Of a DNA stretch of 45,446 nt, positions 23,280 through 30,340 are shown in pieces; within the stretch, counting starts at the first letter, position 1, and every line of letters starts with the position of its first letter. The notes under the pieces are model-generated. The model ran no database searches. It saw nothing but the letters and a program-made list of their open reading frames with translations, and was not told the DNA's origin. The DNA lies in assembly GCA_014802265.1 (NCBI GenBank), contig JAAVCP010000001.1, positions 1-45,446 on the forward strand, given 5' to 3'. Both the position numbers and the translations under genes were made by a program. This stretch comes from Bacteroides sp. (GTDB taxonomy: Bacteria > Bacteroidota > Bacteroidia > Bacteroidales > Muribaculaceae).

Positions 23280-24941
23280 ATGAAAAAATCCCTAATGGCT
23301 TTTCTAATTGATGCAACTGCAGCATTTTTCATTTTTCAAATTGTCGCTGTTGTATTAGCATATTTTTGTTTTTTACCGTTTTTCCCATCTTACTTTGTAA
23401 TATGGCTACTGTATTATTGCGGTTGCTTTTTGTCGAAAAGAACGACATTAGGTTTATCGTTCTTTAATTCATATCTTAAAGATGGAGGAGCCAAACAGAG
23501 TTATGTCTTCCGATTGGTTTTACGCGAGTGTTTTACGAGTTTCCCCGCGGTAGTGCTTTGGCTTTTCTCTTGGAACTCTATTGTAGCATTACAAATCGCT
23601 TTACTTGCAACAGTATGTTTGATTCTTACTATATGGCGTAAAAGATTGTTCAGATTGAAGACTGTGCAAGAGGAAAAAACTAATTCAAATCCGGCATTTA
23701 TCAGTAACCAGCAAATTAAACGTCGTAAAATAATAGGCATATATGGACTTCTTATTTTTCTTGGCACAGGAAGTTTCTGCCTGAACTCCTACCTCACTGG
23801 AGATAAGATTATTTTTGAAGAAAAGCCTATAGCCTTGCGTCCGCGTCCCACAGCACACTCAGTAAGTAAATATACTGACTTCATAAATGCCAACAGCAAG
23901 GATATCAATGAATATATAAAAGAACTTTACAAAAATTATGACCACGTTGTATTATGCGAAAGATGGCATCCTGAGTGCACACAATATGATATGATTTATG
24001 ATATGGTAACCAGTCCATATTTTGCGGACAGCATAAGCAATGTGTTTACAGAAATAGGCAATATAGAAAAACGCGAGGCTTTTCGGCGTATAACTGCTAC
24101 TTCCTTTGCCTCTGACTCACTAAAAGAGAAAGCATTGGCATCGTTCATTATTGAGAGTCAAACTGTATGGCTGTTATGGTCTAACACAAATTGGTTTGAT
24201 TTCCTTAGAAATATGTCAGAATTTAATCATAATCGGGAAAAACCGGTCAATGTACTATTCTCTGATATTTTGTGGACAGATATCAATAAGCTTTCTGAAA
24301 GAGACAGCGTAATGGCTTACAACATAATCAATACCATCAATTCAGATAGTATTAAAAAGAGTTTGGTCATCATGAATTATAGACACGCGTTTATGACTCC
24401 ACGCAATTGTGGCTACTACCTTCAACAGGCTTTCCCTGGCAGAGTTGCCAATGTGATGCTAAATACTTTCAGTTTTAATATTTGTCAGGTTCCTTCTGCG
24501 CTTCAACATGGGAAGTGGGATGTTGCGGTTGAGCAGGCTGATAAAGATAGATTTGCCATTGATTTTCAAAATTCTCCTTTCGGTGATGATAAATTTGATT
24601 TAGCCCCAATCTTATCATGGGTATCTTCTCACGATGTGAAATATAAAGATATGTTCAATGGAATGATTTATTGCACTCTTCCGGCAGAACAGTATGCCGG
24701 GCATGGCTTCCCTTATATTTTCGAACAAGAGAACCAAGCTAAATTAAAATCGGAGGTTGCTATTATGCCGGGTGATCAACTGTCAAACTACGACTTTCTT
24801 AAATATAGTAATCTCATTGAAAAAGGCGGTAATTACCTTGAAAACTTTGTTTACAATCTGATATACATTATTTTCATTTTAGCATCTATACTCATATTGA
24901 TAGGAATATTTATAGCATCTATTTATTATCAAAAGAAATAG
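23280..24941 (+). CDS. RDD-like membrane domain fused to a Tiki/ChaN/EreA-like domain
   Basis: A 553-residue protein in three parts. Residues 1-120 hold three to four hydrophobic helices with the spacing of an RDD domain (LIDATAAFFIFQIVAVVLAY, TLGLSFF), and a further helix lies at 150-170. Residues 205-440 form a globular domain with VVLCERWHPECTQYD (Glu227, His230), VFTEIGN (Glu258), VLFSDILW (Asp329), ERDSVMAYNI (Arg341, Asp342) and MNYRHAF (His369). That ladder of acidic and histidine residues is the pattern of the ChaN/TIKI/erythromycin-esterase superfamily. A last helix (IYIIFILASILILIGIFIAS) anchors the C-terminus. The domain faces the periplasm if the helices are placed conventionally. 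Function is unknown; a metal-dependent hydrolase or haem-related role is inference. No promoter is evident because an IS5 remnant ends five bases before it. Confidence 0.65.
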   Translation: MKKSLMAFLIDATAAFFIFQIVAVVLAYFCFLPFFPSYFVIWLLYYCGCFLSKRTTLGLSFFNSYLKDGGAKQSYVFRLVLRECFTSFPAVVLWLFSWNSIVALQIALLATVCLILTIWRKRLFRLKTVQEEKTNSNPAFISNQQIKRRKIIGIYGLLIFLGTGSFCLNSYLTGDKIIFEEKPIALRPRPTAHSVSKYTDFINANSKDINEYIKELYKNYDHVVLCERWHPECTQYDMIYDMVTSPYFADSISNVFTEIGNIEKREAFRRITATSFASDSLKEKALASFIIESQTVWLLWSNTNWFDFLRNMSEFNHNREKPVNVLFSDILWTDINKLSERDSVMAYNIINTINSDSIKKSLVIMNYRHAFMTPRNCGYYLQQAFPGRVANVMLNTFSFNICQVPSALQHGKWDVAVEQADKDRFAIDFQNSPFGDDKFDLAPILSWVSSHDVKYKDMFNGMIYCTLPAEQYAGHGFPYIFEQENQAKLKSEVAIMPGDQLSNYDFLKYSNLIEKGGNYLENFVYNLIYIIFILASILILIGIFIASIYYQKK

Positions 24942-25126
24942 AATAATTGAGTTGTAGTAAACATAGTTGGGTGAATGCTGGACTTTTACGAAACGTCTAC
25001 TCATGCCATATAGAAACATCGGCTGTGATGTCGGGAGTTTTCTTCTATGGAGTTGGGGCACCCCACCACGCTTGCATGAACAGAACTAATATTCTCCATA
25101 TCTGGCTTAAATCGTATAGTTCAATC

Positions 25127-25152
25127 TAATAGGAGGTAAACACCTCCTATTA
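25127..25152. terminator. Perfect 11-bp hairpin
   Basis: TAATAGGAGGT (25127-25137) pairs exactly with ACCTCCTATTA (25142-25152) around an AAAC loop. There is no T-run, but it is the first strong stem after the RDD fusion gene. A second stem, GAATCGG/CCGATTC at 25190-25219 followed by TTTT, is the better rho-independent candidate. Confidence 0.45.
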
Positions 25153-25444
25153 ACGCGAGTTCGGGATAAGAATTACATCAGAAAAAATCGAATCGGCAGC
25201 TTGAAAAAGTTACCGATTCTTTTGGCAAAATCAATGATATTTATTCCGAATTAACGACGGATTCTAAGCGGAAGCGATGTGCGGGATCCGTACACGTGGA
25301 AAGTGTCCCAGTCAATGACAAAAGTTTACCTTATATTCGCTTATACTTGATATATCAATTATATGAAATCAGATTAAAATAAGCCTTTTTGAACCTTATT
25401 TGTACTTTTACCTGTAACTTACAAATTTTCAGGGCTTAGAATTT

Positions 25445-25473
25445 TTGTATTACAACTCTTTTGACTAATTTTG
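25445..25473 (+). promoter_or_regulatory. Probable promoter of the alpha/beta hydrolase gene
   Basis: TTG (25445-25447), an 18-base spacer and TAATTTTG (25466-25473). The leader to the ATG at 25649 would be about 165 bases and includes an imperfect hairpin with arms AAAATAGCA (25572-25580) and TGCTATTTT (25609-25617), enclosing an inner CACAC/TGTG pair. Confidence 0.5.
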
Positions 25474-25648
25474 TTTTCGGATTGACAATGGTCAGTCCAA
25501 AACATTTTAGTAACCTAAGAGGCGTTATGCTTTCTTGTACTTGAAACCGTAGAAAATTTTCAAATTGCACAAAAATAGCATAGTGCTTTTCACACGCATA
25601 GTGTGGACTGCTATTTTACATATGTACAACTATCTTCAATAACTTATT

Positions 25649-26935
25649 ATGAAAAAATATATCTTTACGATTTTATCCATATTGGCATTCTTTTCAACAG
25701 GATTTGCTCAAAGTGGCACATGGTCAGGAAATTTGGACATCAATGGTACAAAACTCCCTATTGTGTTCCATTTGGAAGATAATAATCCTACACTTGATTC
25801 TCCGGCTCAACGAACAAAAGGAATTCCAATAGGGTTTGAAAAAAATGATAACGGAAGTATAACAATTTCCATTCCGATGATCGGAGCAAGTTTTGAAGGT
25901 AAGTATGCAAATAACCTGATTATAGGTAATTTCAAACAGAACGGCTTGTCTCTACCATTAACTCTCAGTGCCGGATTTGAAAAACCAAAGAGACCACAAA
26001 CCCCAAAACCTCCCTATCCTTATATAGAGGAAGAGGTGAGTTTCACTAATGGGAATGCAGTTTTAAAAGGTACACTAACCTTACCTCAAAATTATAATCA
26101 AGATACACCAGTGCTCTTAATGGTCACAGGTAGTGGGCTCCAGAATAGAGATGAGGAAATATTTGAGCATAAGCCTTTTGCAGTGATTGCAGATGCACTT
26201 GCAAAGGAAGAAATTGCAACTCTTCGCTATGATGATCGTGGCTATGGTGAATCAACCGGAGATGCAGTTAATTGTACCACTGAAGATTTGAAAGATGATG
26301 CTTTGGCAGGGATTAATCTTCTTCGTCAACGTTTCAATAAGGTCGGCGTACTTGGTCATAGCGAAGGAGGCACAATCGCATTAATGTTGGCTGCCGATAA
26401 AAAAGCTGATTTTATTGTAAGTTTGGCTGGTATGGTTGTTTCAGGGAAGGAGACTTTATTAGATCAAAATAGATTTATTCTTACAGAAGCCGGATTCCCC
26501 GAACAAACGATAAATGATTACTGCCAACTATTATCACAGATCTTTGATGGTGACATTTTACTTTCAAATCAATTGGAGTCTTCGGATTTACCGGATACGC
26601 TGCAAAAGAATCTACAGGCTGTGATGCAGCAAGTCAATACCCCTTATATGCAGTATACTCTTACATTGGATATTAGACCAGCTCTTATGAGCATTGAGTG
26701 TCCCGTATTGGCTTTAAATGGAACAAAAGATACACAAGTTTTTTACAAAGCCAATCTTGATGCCTTGAACAAGGGATTGAAACCTAACGAACTAAACAGA
26801 ATCAAATCTTTTGAAGGGTTAAATCATCTTTTTCAACACTGCAGCAGCGGAGCAGTAACTGAATATTCAATTATAGAGGAAACCCTTTCCCCTGAAGTAT
26901 TAACAGAAATTACTAACTGGATTCAATCATTATAG
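25649..26935 (+). CDS. Secreted alpha/beta hydrolase
   Basis: A 428-residue exported hydrolase. The signal peptide is MKKYIFTILSILAFFSTGFA, cleaved after AQ. Residues 20-110 form a beta-rich N-terminal domain (SGTWSGNLDINGTKLPIVFH) often found before this hydrolase type in Bacteroidetes. The catalytic domain starts near 128. It has the oxyanion region VTGSGLQNRDE, the nucleophile elbow LGHSEGG with Ser238, the acid Asp361 in NGTKDTQV, and His393 in GLNHLFQ. It is most likely an esterase or acyl hydrolase in the periplasm; the substrate is unknown. It stands alone with its own promoter and a long leader. Confidence 0.9.
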   Translation: MKKYIFTILSILAFFSTGFAQSGTWSGNLDINGTKLPIVFHLEDNNPTLDSPAQRTKGIPIGFEKNDNGSITISIPMIGASFEGKYANNLIIGNFKQNGLSLPLTLSAGFEKPKRPQTPKPPYPYIEEEVSFTNGNAVLKGTLTLPQNYNQDTPVLLMVTGSGLQNRDEEIFEHKPFAVIADALAKEEIATLRYDDRGYGESTGDAVNCTTEDLKDDALAGINLLRQRFNKVGVLGHSEGGTIALMLAADKKADFIVSLAGMVVSGKETLLDQNRFILTEAGFPEQTINDYCQLLSQIFDGDILLSNQLESSDLPDTLQKNLQAVMQQVNTPYMQYTLTLDIRPALMSIECPVLALNGTKDTQVFYKANLDALNKGLKPNELNRIKSFEGLNHLFQHCSSGAVTEYSIIEETLSPEVLTEITNWIQSL

Positions 26936-27267
26936 ACAAAACATTTTGTTTGATTTCTACTGATTAAATTATTATAAATCTCCTTGCTTAGATGAATTTC
27001 TTATTAATGGAGATGAATAACCAGTCATTCTAAAAATTAAATATCGTAATTAAAATATTATAACCTCATCCCTTTTATAAACTATATCTTTACCGACTCC
27101 CGGGATTAAGAAGCGCTTAGATTATCCCAACCATTCTATTTTCAATAATATCTACCATATCGGGGTGTTCAGCATAAACGCTGCATATCTTAATGACAAG
27201 TATACTAATTAGAATATGAGCAGGTTAACGCATGATTCGCGTTCTGACCTGCTCATAATTCTTATTC
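26936..27267. other. Intergenic region, convergent genes
   Basis: A 332-base AT-rich gap between the hydrolase gene and the decarboxylase gene, whose 3-prime ends face each other. Apart from the hairpin at 27216-27256, I see no gene, repeat or promoter in it. Confidence 0.6.
27216..27256. terminator. Bulged hairpin between convergent genes
   Basis: ATGAGCAGGT (27216-27225) pairs with ACCTGCTCAT (27247-27256) and an inner AACGC/GCGTT pair extends the stem. It begins 12 bases past the decarboxylase stop and also lies in the path of the hydrolase transcript, so it may end both. Confidence 0.6.
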
Positions 27268-27762
27268 TTAATTAAAAGCTAATTTACCATTGATTATATC
27301 GTCTATCATACCCTCATAAGGAGCTTGTGAGATTACCTTCTCGTTGTTTACTCCTTCATTTTTTGAATAGAAGATATCCCCAAATTCAGGAACAACATAT
27401 TTCGGATATGTCGCATACTTTTCCCTACTTTCTTCCATCAATGGAATAAAATCATTTTGGAAACATACTGTGATGTCAGGATGTTCCTGTACCCATCTTG
27501 GGAAAAAGATCACACCATGCAGCTTATTCTCATTCGGCATAAAATTGAGACTTACGTCTGTGCCGGTGGGTTCAGTCCATGAAATTTTGTAAACCCCATC
27601 AGCAAGTTTAACAATATCTGCCTTTTGATCTCTTACCCAACGGCCCCCTACCATTCCACTGTGTATACGGTAATCAACCGTATTCTCATTCTTTACATAA
27701 AGTTCGTAATTCCATCCATTAGCATAGGTATAGATAAAATGTGAACCAATAAATTTATCCAT
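27268..27762 (-). CDS. padC: Phenolic acid decarboxylase
   Basis: A 164-residue cytoplasmic enzyme, full length for the family, that decarboxylates ferulic, p-coumaric and caffeic acids to vinylphenols without a cofactor. The family signature is complete: [51 protein letters not shown] and GVIFFPRW. The catalytic residues known for bacillar PadC fall at the same numbers here: Tyr11, Tyr13, Arg41 and Glu64. The C-terminus ([19 protein letters not shown]) is also conserved. In Bacilli and lactobacilli it is induced by PadR; here it is divergent from an AraC-type gene. It would detoxify plant hydroxycinnamic acids in the gut. Confidence 0.95.
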   Translation of the reverse strand: MDKFIGSHFIYTYANGWNYELYVKNENTVDYRIHSGMVGGRWVRDQKADIVKLADGVYKISWTEPTGTDVSLNFMPNENKLHGVIFFPRWVQEHPDITVCFQNDFIPLMEESREKYATYPKYVVPEFGDIFYSKNEGVNNEKVISQAPYEGMIDDIINGKLAFN

Positions 27763-27786
27763 ATTTCTTTTTCTTTTGTTTAAAAT

Positions 27787-27816
27787 TTGTGTTGCAAAAT
27801 TAACTTATTAACTTTG
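27787..27816 (+). promoter_or_regulatory. Promoter of the AraC gene, overlapping the padC promoter
   Basis: TTG (27787-27789), 19 bases, TAACTTTG (27809-27816) point rightward. On the other strand TAATTTTG (27802-27795) is a -7 element for padC with no clear -33 box. The two promoters interlock, so the regulator could control both from one site, and padC looks activator-dependent. Confidence 0.7.
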
Positions 27817-27861
27817 TTCCTAATTTGCATATAAAGACAAATTCTTAACATTTTAAGCCAG

Positions 27862-28680
27862 ATGAAAAAAGAGTATGAAAAATTTATAGAATTAATAGAC
27901 ACTTTACCGAATAATGTTTTGTTTATAAAGGAGACCGGACGCGATGTTGTGGATTTCCCTCAGCATCATCATGCCAAACACCAAATAATATATACCCTCT
28001 TCGGCACCCTACGCATAGAAATAGGAGACACAAGCTATTTCGTACCTGAGCGACATATAGCGTGGATACCCCCAAATACAGAACATAAGCTATCAAGCTA
28101 TAATCATCAAATCTCATTGCAGATGATTTATTGGAATCATCCTAATATCTCAAACGATTCCTTTGCTGTTTTCCGTATAAATACATTTATCAGTGAGAAT
28201 ATTAAGTTTATTGTCCGCAATATAGACTTTGTTAAATTTAATGAGCATCCTGAAATCTACAATTATAGTATAAGTTTTCTTAGTCTCCTCCCTGCCATGG
28301 GTATGGAATATCAAACTCCTTTGAGTTCAATACTGATTCCGGAAGACATTCGACTGAAAGGAGTGTTAGACTTCATACTTAATCACTTACAAGATGATTT
28401 AAGTATGGAGAGGGTTGCCTCTCAATTTGGTTTTTCCGTCAGGAATCTGAGCCGCCTTTTTCTTAAATTCGGCTCACGGTTTACACAATATGTAAATTAT
28501 CAGCGCGTAACACGTGCTATTGAACTTTTGGCTGACAGAGATAAAAGTATTGAACAAATTGCCTATGAGGTAGGGTTCAGTTCTCCAAACACATTTAACA
28601 GAGTTTTCAAACAGATTATTGGAACCAGTCCTACCCTATTTTGCAAAACCCTTTTATCACTTAACGAGAGTTCGGAATAA
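27862..28680 (+). CDS. AraC-family regulator divergent from padC
   Basis: A 272-residue AraC protein. The N-terminal cupin domain has DVVDFPQHHHAKHQIIYTLF and ERHIAWIPPNTEHKLSS, with a histidine cluster typical of small-molecule-binding AraC cupins. The C-terminal domain has two helix-turn-helix units: DDLSMERVASQFGFSVRNLS and KSIEQIAYEVGFSSPNTFNR, followed by the FKQIIGTSPTLF closing motif. The divergent layout, with interlocking promoters 100 bases apart, argues that it controls padC in response to a phenolic acid; that is inference. The ATG at 27862 is 39 bases after the predicted transcription start. Confidence 0.9.
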   Translation: MKKEYEKFIELIDTLPNNVLFIKETGRDVVDFPQHHHAKHQIIYTLFGTLRIEIGDTSYFVPERHIAWIPPNTEHKLSSYNHQISLQMIYWNHPNISNDSFAVFRINTFISENIKFIVRNIDFVKFNEHPEIYNYSISFLSLLPAMGMEYQTPLSSILIPEDIRLKGVLDFILNHLQDDLSMERVASQFGFSVRNLSRLFLKFGSRFTQYVNYQRVTRAIELLADRDKSIEQIAYEVGFSSPNTFNRVFKQIIGTSPTLFCKTLLSLNESSE

Positions 28681-28716
28681 GCCTTATTAATCATATTCCG
28701 TATTCGCTTGTGACAG

Positions 28717-28919
28717 TTATTGTTTCAACGATTGCAGCTTCTCGCCAAAGATAATTCGGTATTTTTCTGTAAGCTTCTCGATATCGCCTCAGAAGTTTTC
28801 AAGAAGTTCAGTCTGCGTAATACCACATAGCGGTGAAATTATCATATCAAGTTATTGATAAAGTCGTAGAAGACACTAAACTTATTGAAACGGCTCACAT
28901 GATTTTTATTGATCATTGC
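28717..28919 (-). pseudogene. Possible eroded minus-strand gene fragment
   Basis: On the minus strand a frame starting MINKNHVSRFNKFSVFYDFI ends at a stop after INNLI. A neighbouring frame then reads SPLCGITQTELLENF, a stop, and GDIEKLTEKYRIIFGEKLQS LKQ. The pieces look like one protein broken by a frameshift and a nonsense change. I do not recognise the family, and the plus strand of the same stretch also has an open frame, so this is tentative. Confidence 0.25.
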
Positions 28920-28923
28920 TGTT

Positions 28924-28962
28924 ACGTTTTGCACTTTTAATCGTATCTATAGTGTAAAACGT
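28924..28962 (+). promoter_or_regulatory. Inverted repeat ending at the sigma-factor start codon
   Basis: ACGTTTTGCAC (28924-28934) and GTGTAAAACGT (28952-28962) form an 11-pair stem in RNA (ten Watson-Crick pairs and one G-U) with a 17-base loop. The second arm ends on the base before the ATG at 28963. It could be an operator for the ECF factor or its regulator, or an RNA hairpin limiting ribosome access. Confidence 0.5.
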
Positions 28963-29442
28963 ATGGAAACAGAGAAGCTGACATATTCATTCCTGAAACT
29001 TCGGGATAAGCTGCACAGGAGCGCATTGGGATTCCTTAAGAATGATGAGGATGCCAAAGATGCCTTGCAGGATACATTTTTCAAATTATGGAAAAATGGA
29101 CCTGTGGAGTCAGACACCGAGGCGAGAAACAAACTGTTTGCCGTCTTGCGGAATATATGCATTGACAGGCTTAGGAAACCGCAGCCCCTCACCGTAAATG
29201 AATTAGACATGGACAGCATGACAGTTCAACCAGATTTTTCCGAAGATATTGACAAGCTGGAATCATTGCTTGCAACAGGGTTGACAGATATTCAGCGAAA
29301 AATTTATACTCTTATAGCCAATAAAGGTATGGAGTATGAAGAGATAGCCTCGGCTCTTGATATGTCGGTAGAGGCAGTCAGAATGAATATGAGTCGGGCA
29401 AGAAAGAAAATACGAGATAATTACGAAAAACTGAACAGATGA
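28963..29442 (+). CDS. ECF-type RNA polymerase sigma factor
   Basis: A 159-residue sigma-70 family factor. The start chosen is ATG 28963 (METEKLTYSFLKLRDKLHRS); an ATT 54 bases upstream would run through the inverted repeat. Region 2 has SALGFLKNDEDAKDALQDTF FKLW, with RLRKPQP in region 2.4. Region 4 has LTDIQRKIYTLIANKGMEYE, EIASALDMSVEAVRMNMSRA and RKKIRDNY, a standard promoter-recognition helix-turn-helix. The gene overlaps the next by four bases (ATGA), as expected for a sigma/anti-sigma pair, and heads an operon ending with a TonB-type barrel gene, so it likely controls that envelope operon. Confidence 0.92.
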   Translation: METEKLTYSFLKLRDKLHRSALGFLKNDEDAKDALQDTFFKLWKNGPVESDTEARNKLFAVLRNICIDRLRKPQPLTVNELDMDSMTVQPDFSEDIDKLESLLATGLTDIQRKIYTLIANKGMEYEEIASALDMSVEAVRMNMSRARKKIRDNYEKLNR

Positions 29443-29939
29443 AAGATAATGACAACAACATACTGACCTTACAGGAGACTGAAGAATTATGCCGGTTATA
29501 TATGGAATGCAGTCTGTCGGTACATGAGGAAACGGAGCTACAATACGTGCTCGGCAAACTAACGTATTCCTCTCCTCTGATTGATGAAGTCCGCACCTTA
29601 ATGGGTGTGCAATCTTCTGTCGCAAAGATTAACCAACATAAGCATAAGACTATATCCCTTCCATTTTGGAAACGCCCTTTATTTATCAGCGTTGCGGCTT
29701 CAGTGGCATTGCTTGTAGGAATCGGTATCCCGGTTTATAAAAACTCTATTGAAAGCAGTGGCAGCGACAAGACAGTCTATATAGCCTATGCAAATGGGGT
29801 TAAGATGAATAAGGAGCAATCTATCGCCCAAGTTGAAGCCGATATGAAAAGAGCGGAAGCCTTTATGAATCATATTGCCAAACTTGAAGAAGAGGAAGAA
29901 AAGAAAATTGAGAATTTTATGAACCATATATCTCTTTAG
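29439..29939 (+). CDS. Putative anti-sigma factor, single-pass membrane protein
   Basis: A 166-residue protein with an N-terminal cytoplasmic part (LTLQETEELCRLYMECSLSV HEETELQYVLG), one transmembrane helix near residues 75-95 (LFISVAASVALLVGIGIPVY) and a charged helical C-terminal part ending in a coiled-coil-like run of glutamate and lysine. It lacks the FecR domain of the usual Bacteroidetes FecI/FecR pairs. The overlap of its start with the sigma gene and the topology support an anti-sigma role. It is typical in size for small anti-sigma factors in this phylum. Confidence 0.7.
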   Translation: MKDNDNNILTLQETEELCRLYMECSLSVHEETELQYVLGKLTYSSPLIDEVRTLMGVQSSVAKINQHKHKTISLPFWKRPLFISVAASVALLVGIGIPVYKNSIESSGSDKTVYIAYANGVKMNKEQSIAQVEADMKRAEAFMNHIAKLEEEEEKKIENFMNHISL

Positions 29940-29941
29940 TT

Positions 29942-30325
29942 ATGAAAAGATTTATAATAATGATGATATTTACCATTACGTGTGTCATAGCATACGCAAA
30001 GCCACCTCAATTAGCGGTGGAACAATTTTTCGACGGCAGATATAATAAAGAGAAAAATGTCACTATATCCATTAAATCTAACGATGATGGTGACTACTAT
30101 CGCGGAATGAGCGTAGCTAATAATCCCGATATTATTAAGAAAATTGTAGAAGCCATGGATAAAGATAGTGCCAAAGCCTCAAAATCCTTTAACCAGTCAG
30201 GCGAAGGGGGACAATACACATCACTTAAGATAATAAATAATGGCGAAACTATAGACATTGGTTTGCAACAATATAACGGCAACGCCTACCTATTCATAAA
30301 AGGTAAAGAAAAAGCATTCAAATAA
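29942..30325 (+). CDS. Small secreted protein of the sigma operon (DUF6108-like)
   Basis: A 127-residue protein with a signal peptide (MKRFIIMMIFTITCVIAYAK) and a compact mature domain: VEQFFDGRYNKEKNVTISIK, MSVANNPDIIKKIVEAMDKD and GNAYLFIKGKEKAFK. I recall similar proteins next to ECF sigma genes in Bacteroides under DUF6108, but this is from memory. It starts two bases after the anti-sigma stop and 15 bases before the outer-membrane gene, so it belongs to the operon. It might sense or modulate the envelope state. Confidence 0.6.
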   Translation: MKRFIIMMIFTITCVIAYAKPPQLAVEQFFDGRYNKEKNVTISIKSNDDGDYYRGMSVANNPDIIKKIVEAMDKDSAKASKSFNQSGEGGQYTSLKIINNGETIDIGLQQYNGNAYLFIKGKEKAFK

Positions 30326-30340
30326 TTTAAAACACACATT

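Larger units (their letters stand above)
24942..25648. other. Intergenic region with several hairpins and a promoter
   Basis: Roughly 700 bases with no convincing gene. It contains a perfect 11-bp hairpin at 25127-25152, a 7-bp terminator-like hairpin at 25190-25219, a candidate promoter at 25445-25473 and a leader hairpin at 25572-25617. The word GAGTTCGGGATAAG at 25157-25170 resembles GAGTTCGGAATAAG at 28668-28681, and an inverted relative lies near 25242-25255, which could mark old insertion-sequence ends. Confidence 0.45.

Noticed and set aside
24879..25061. Minus-strand 60-codon frame (begins MPQLHRRKLPTSQP)
   Set aside because: It overlaps the end of the RDD fusion gene, has no promoter and ends in the antisense of a transmembrane helix.
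28909..28962. Upstream start for the sigma factor
   Set aside because: The start there is not ATG and the extra 18 residues would run through the inverted repeat; the ATG at 28963 gives the usual sigma-factor N-terminus.
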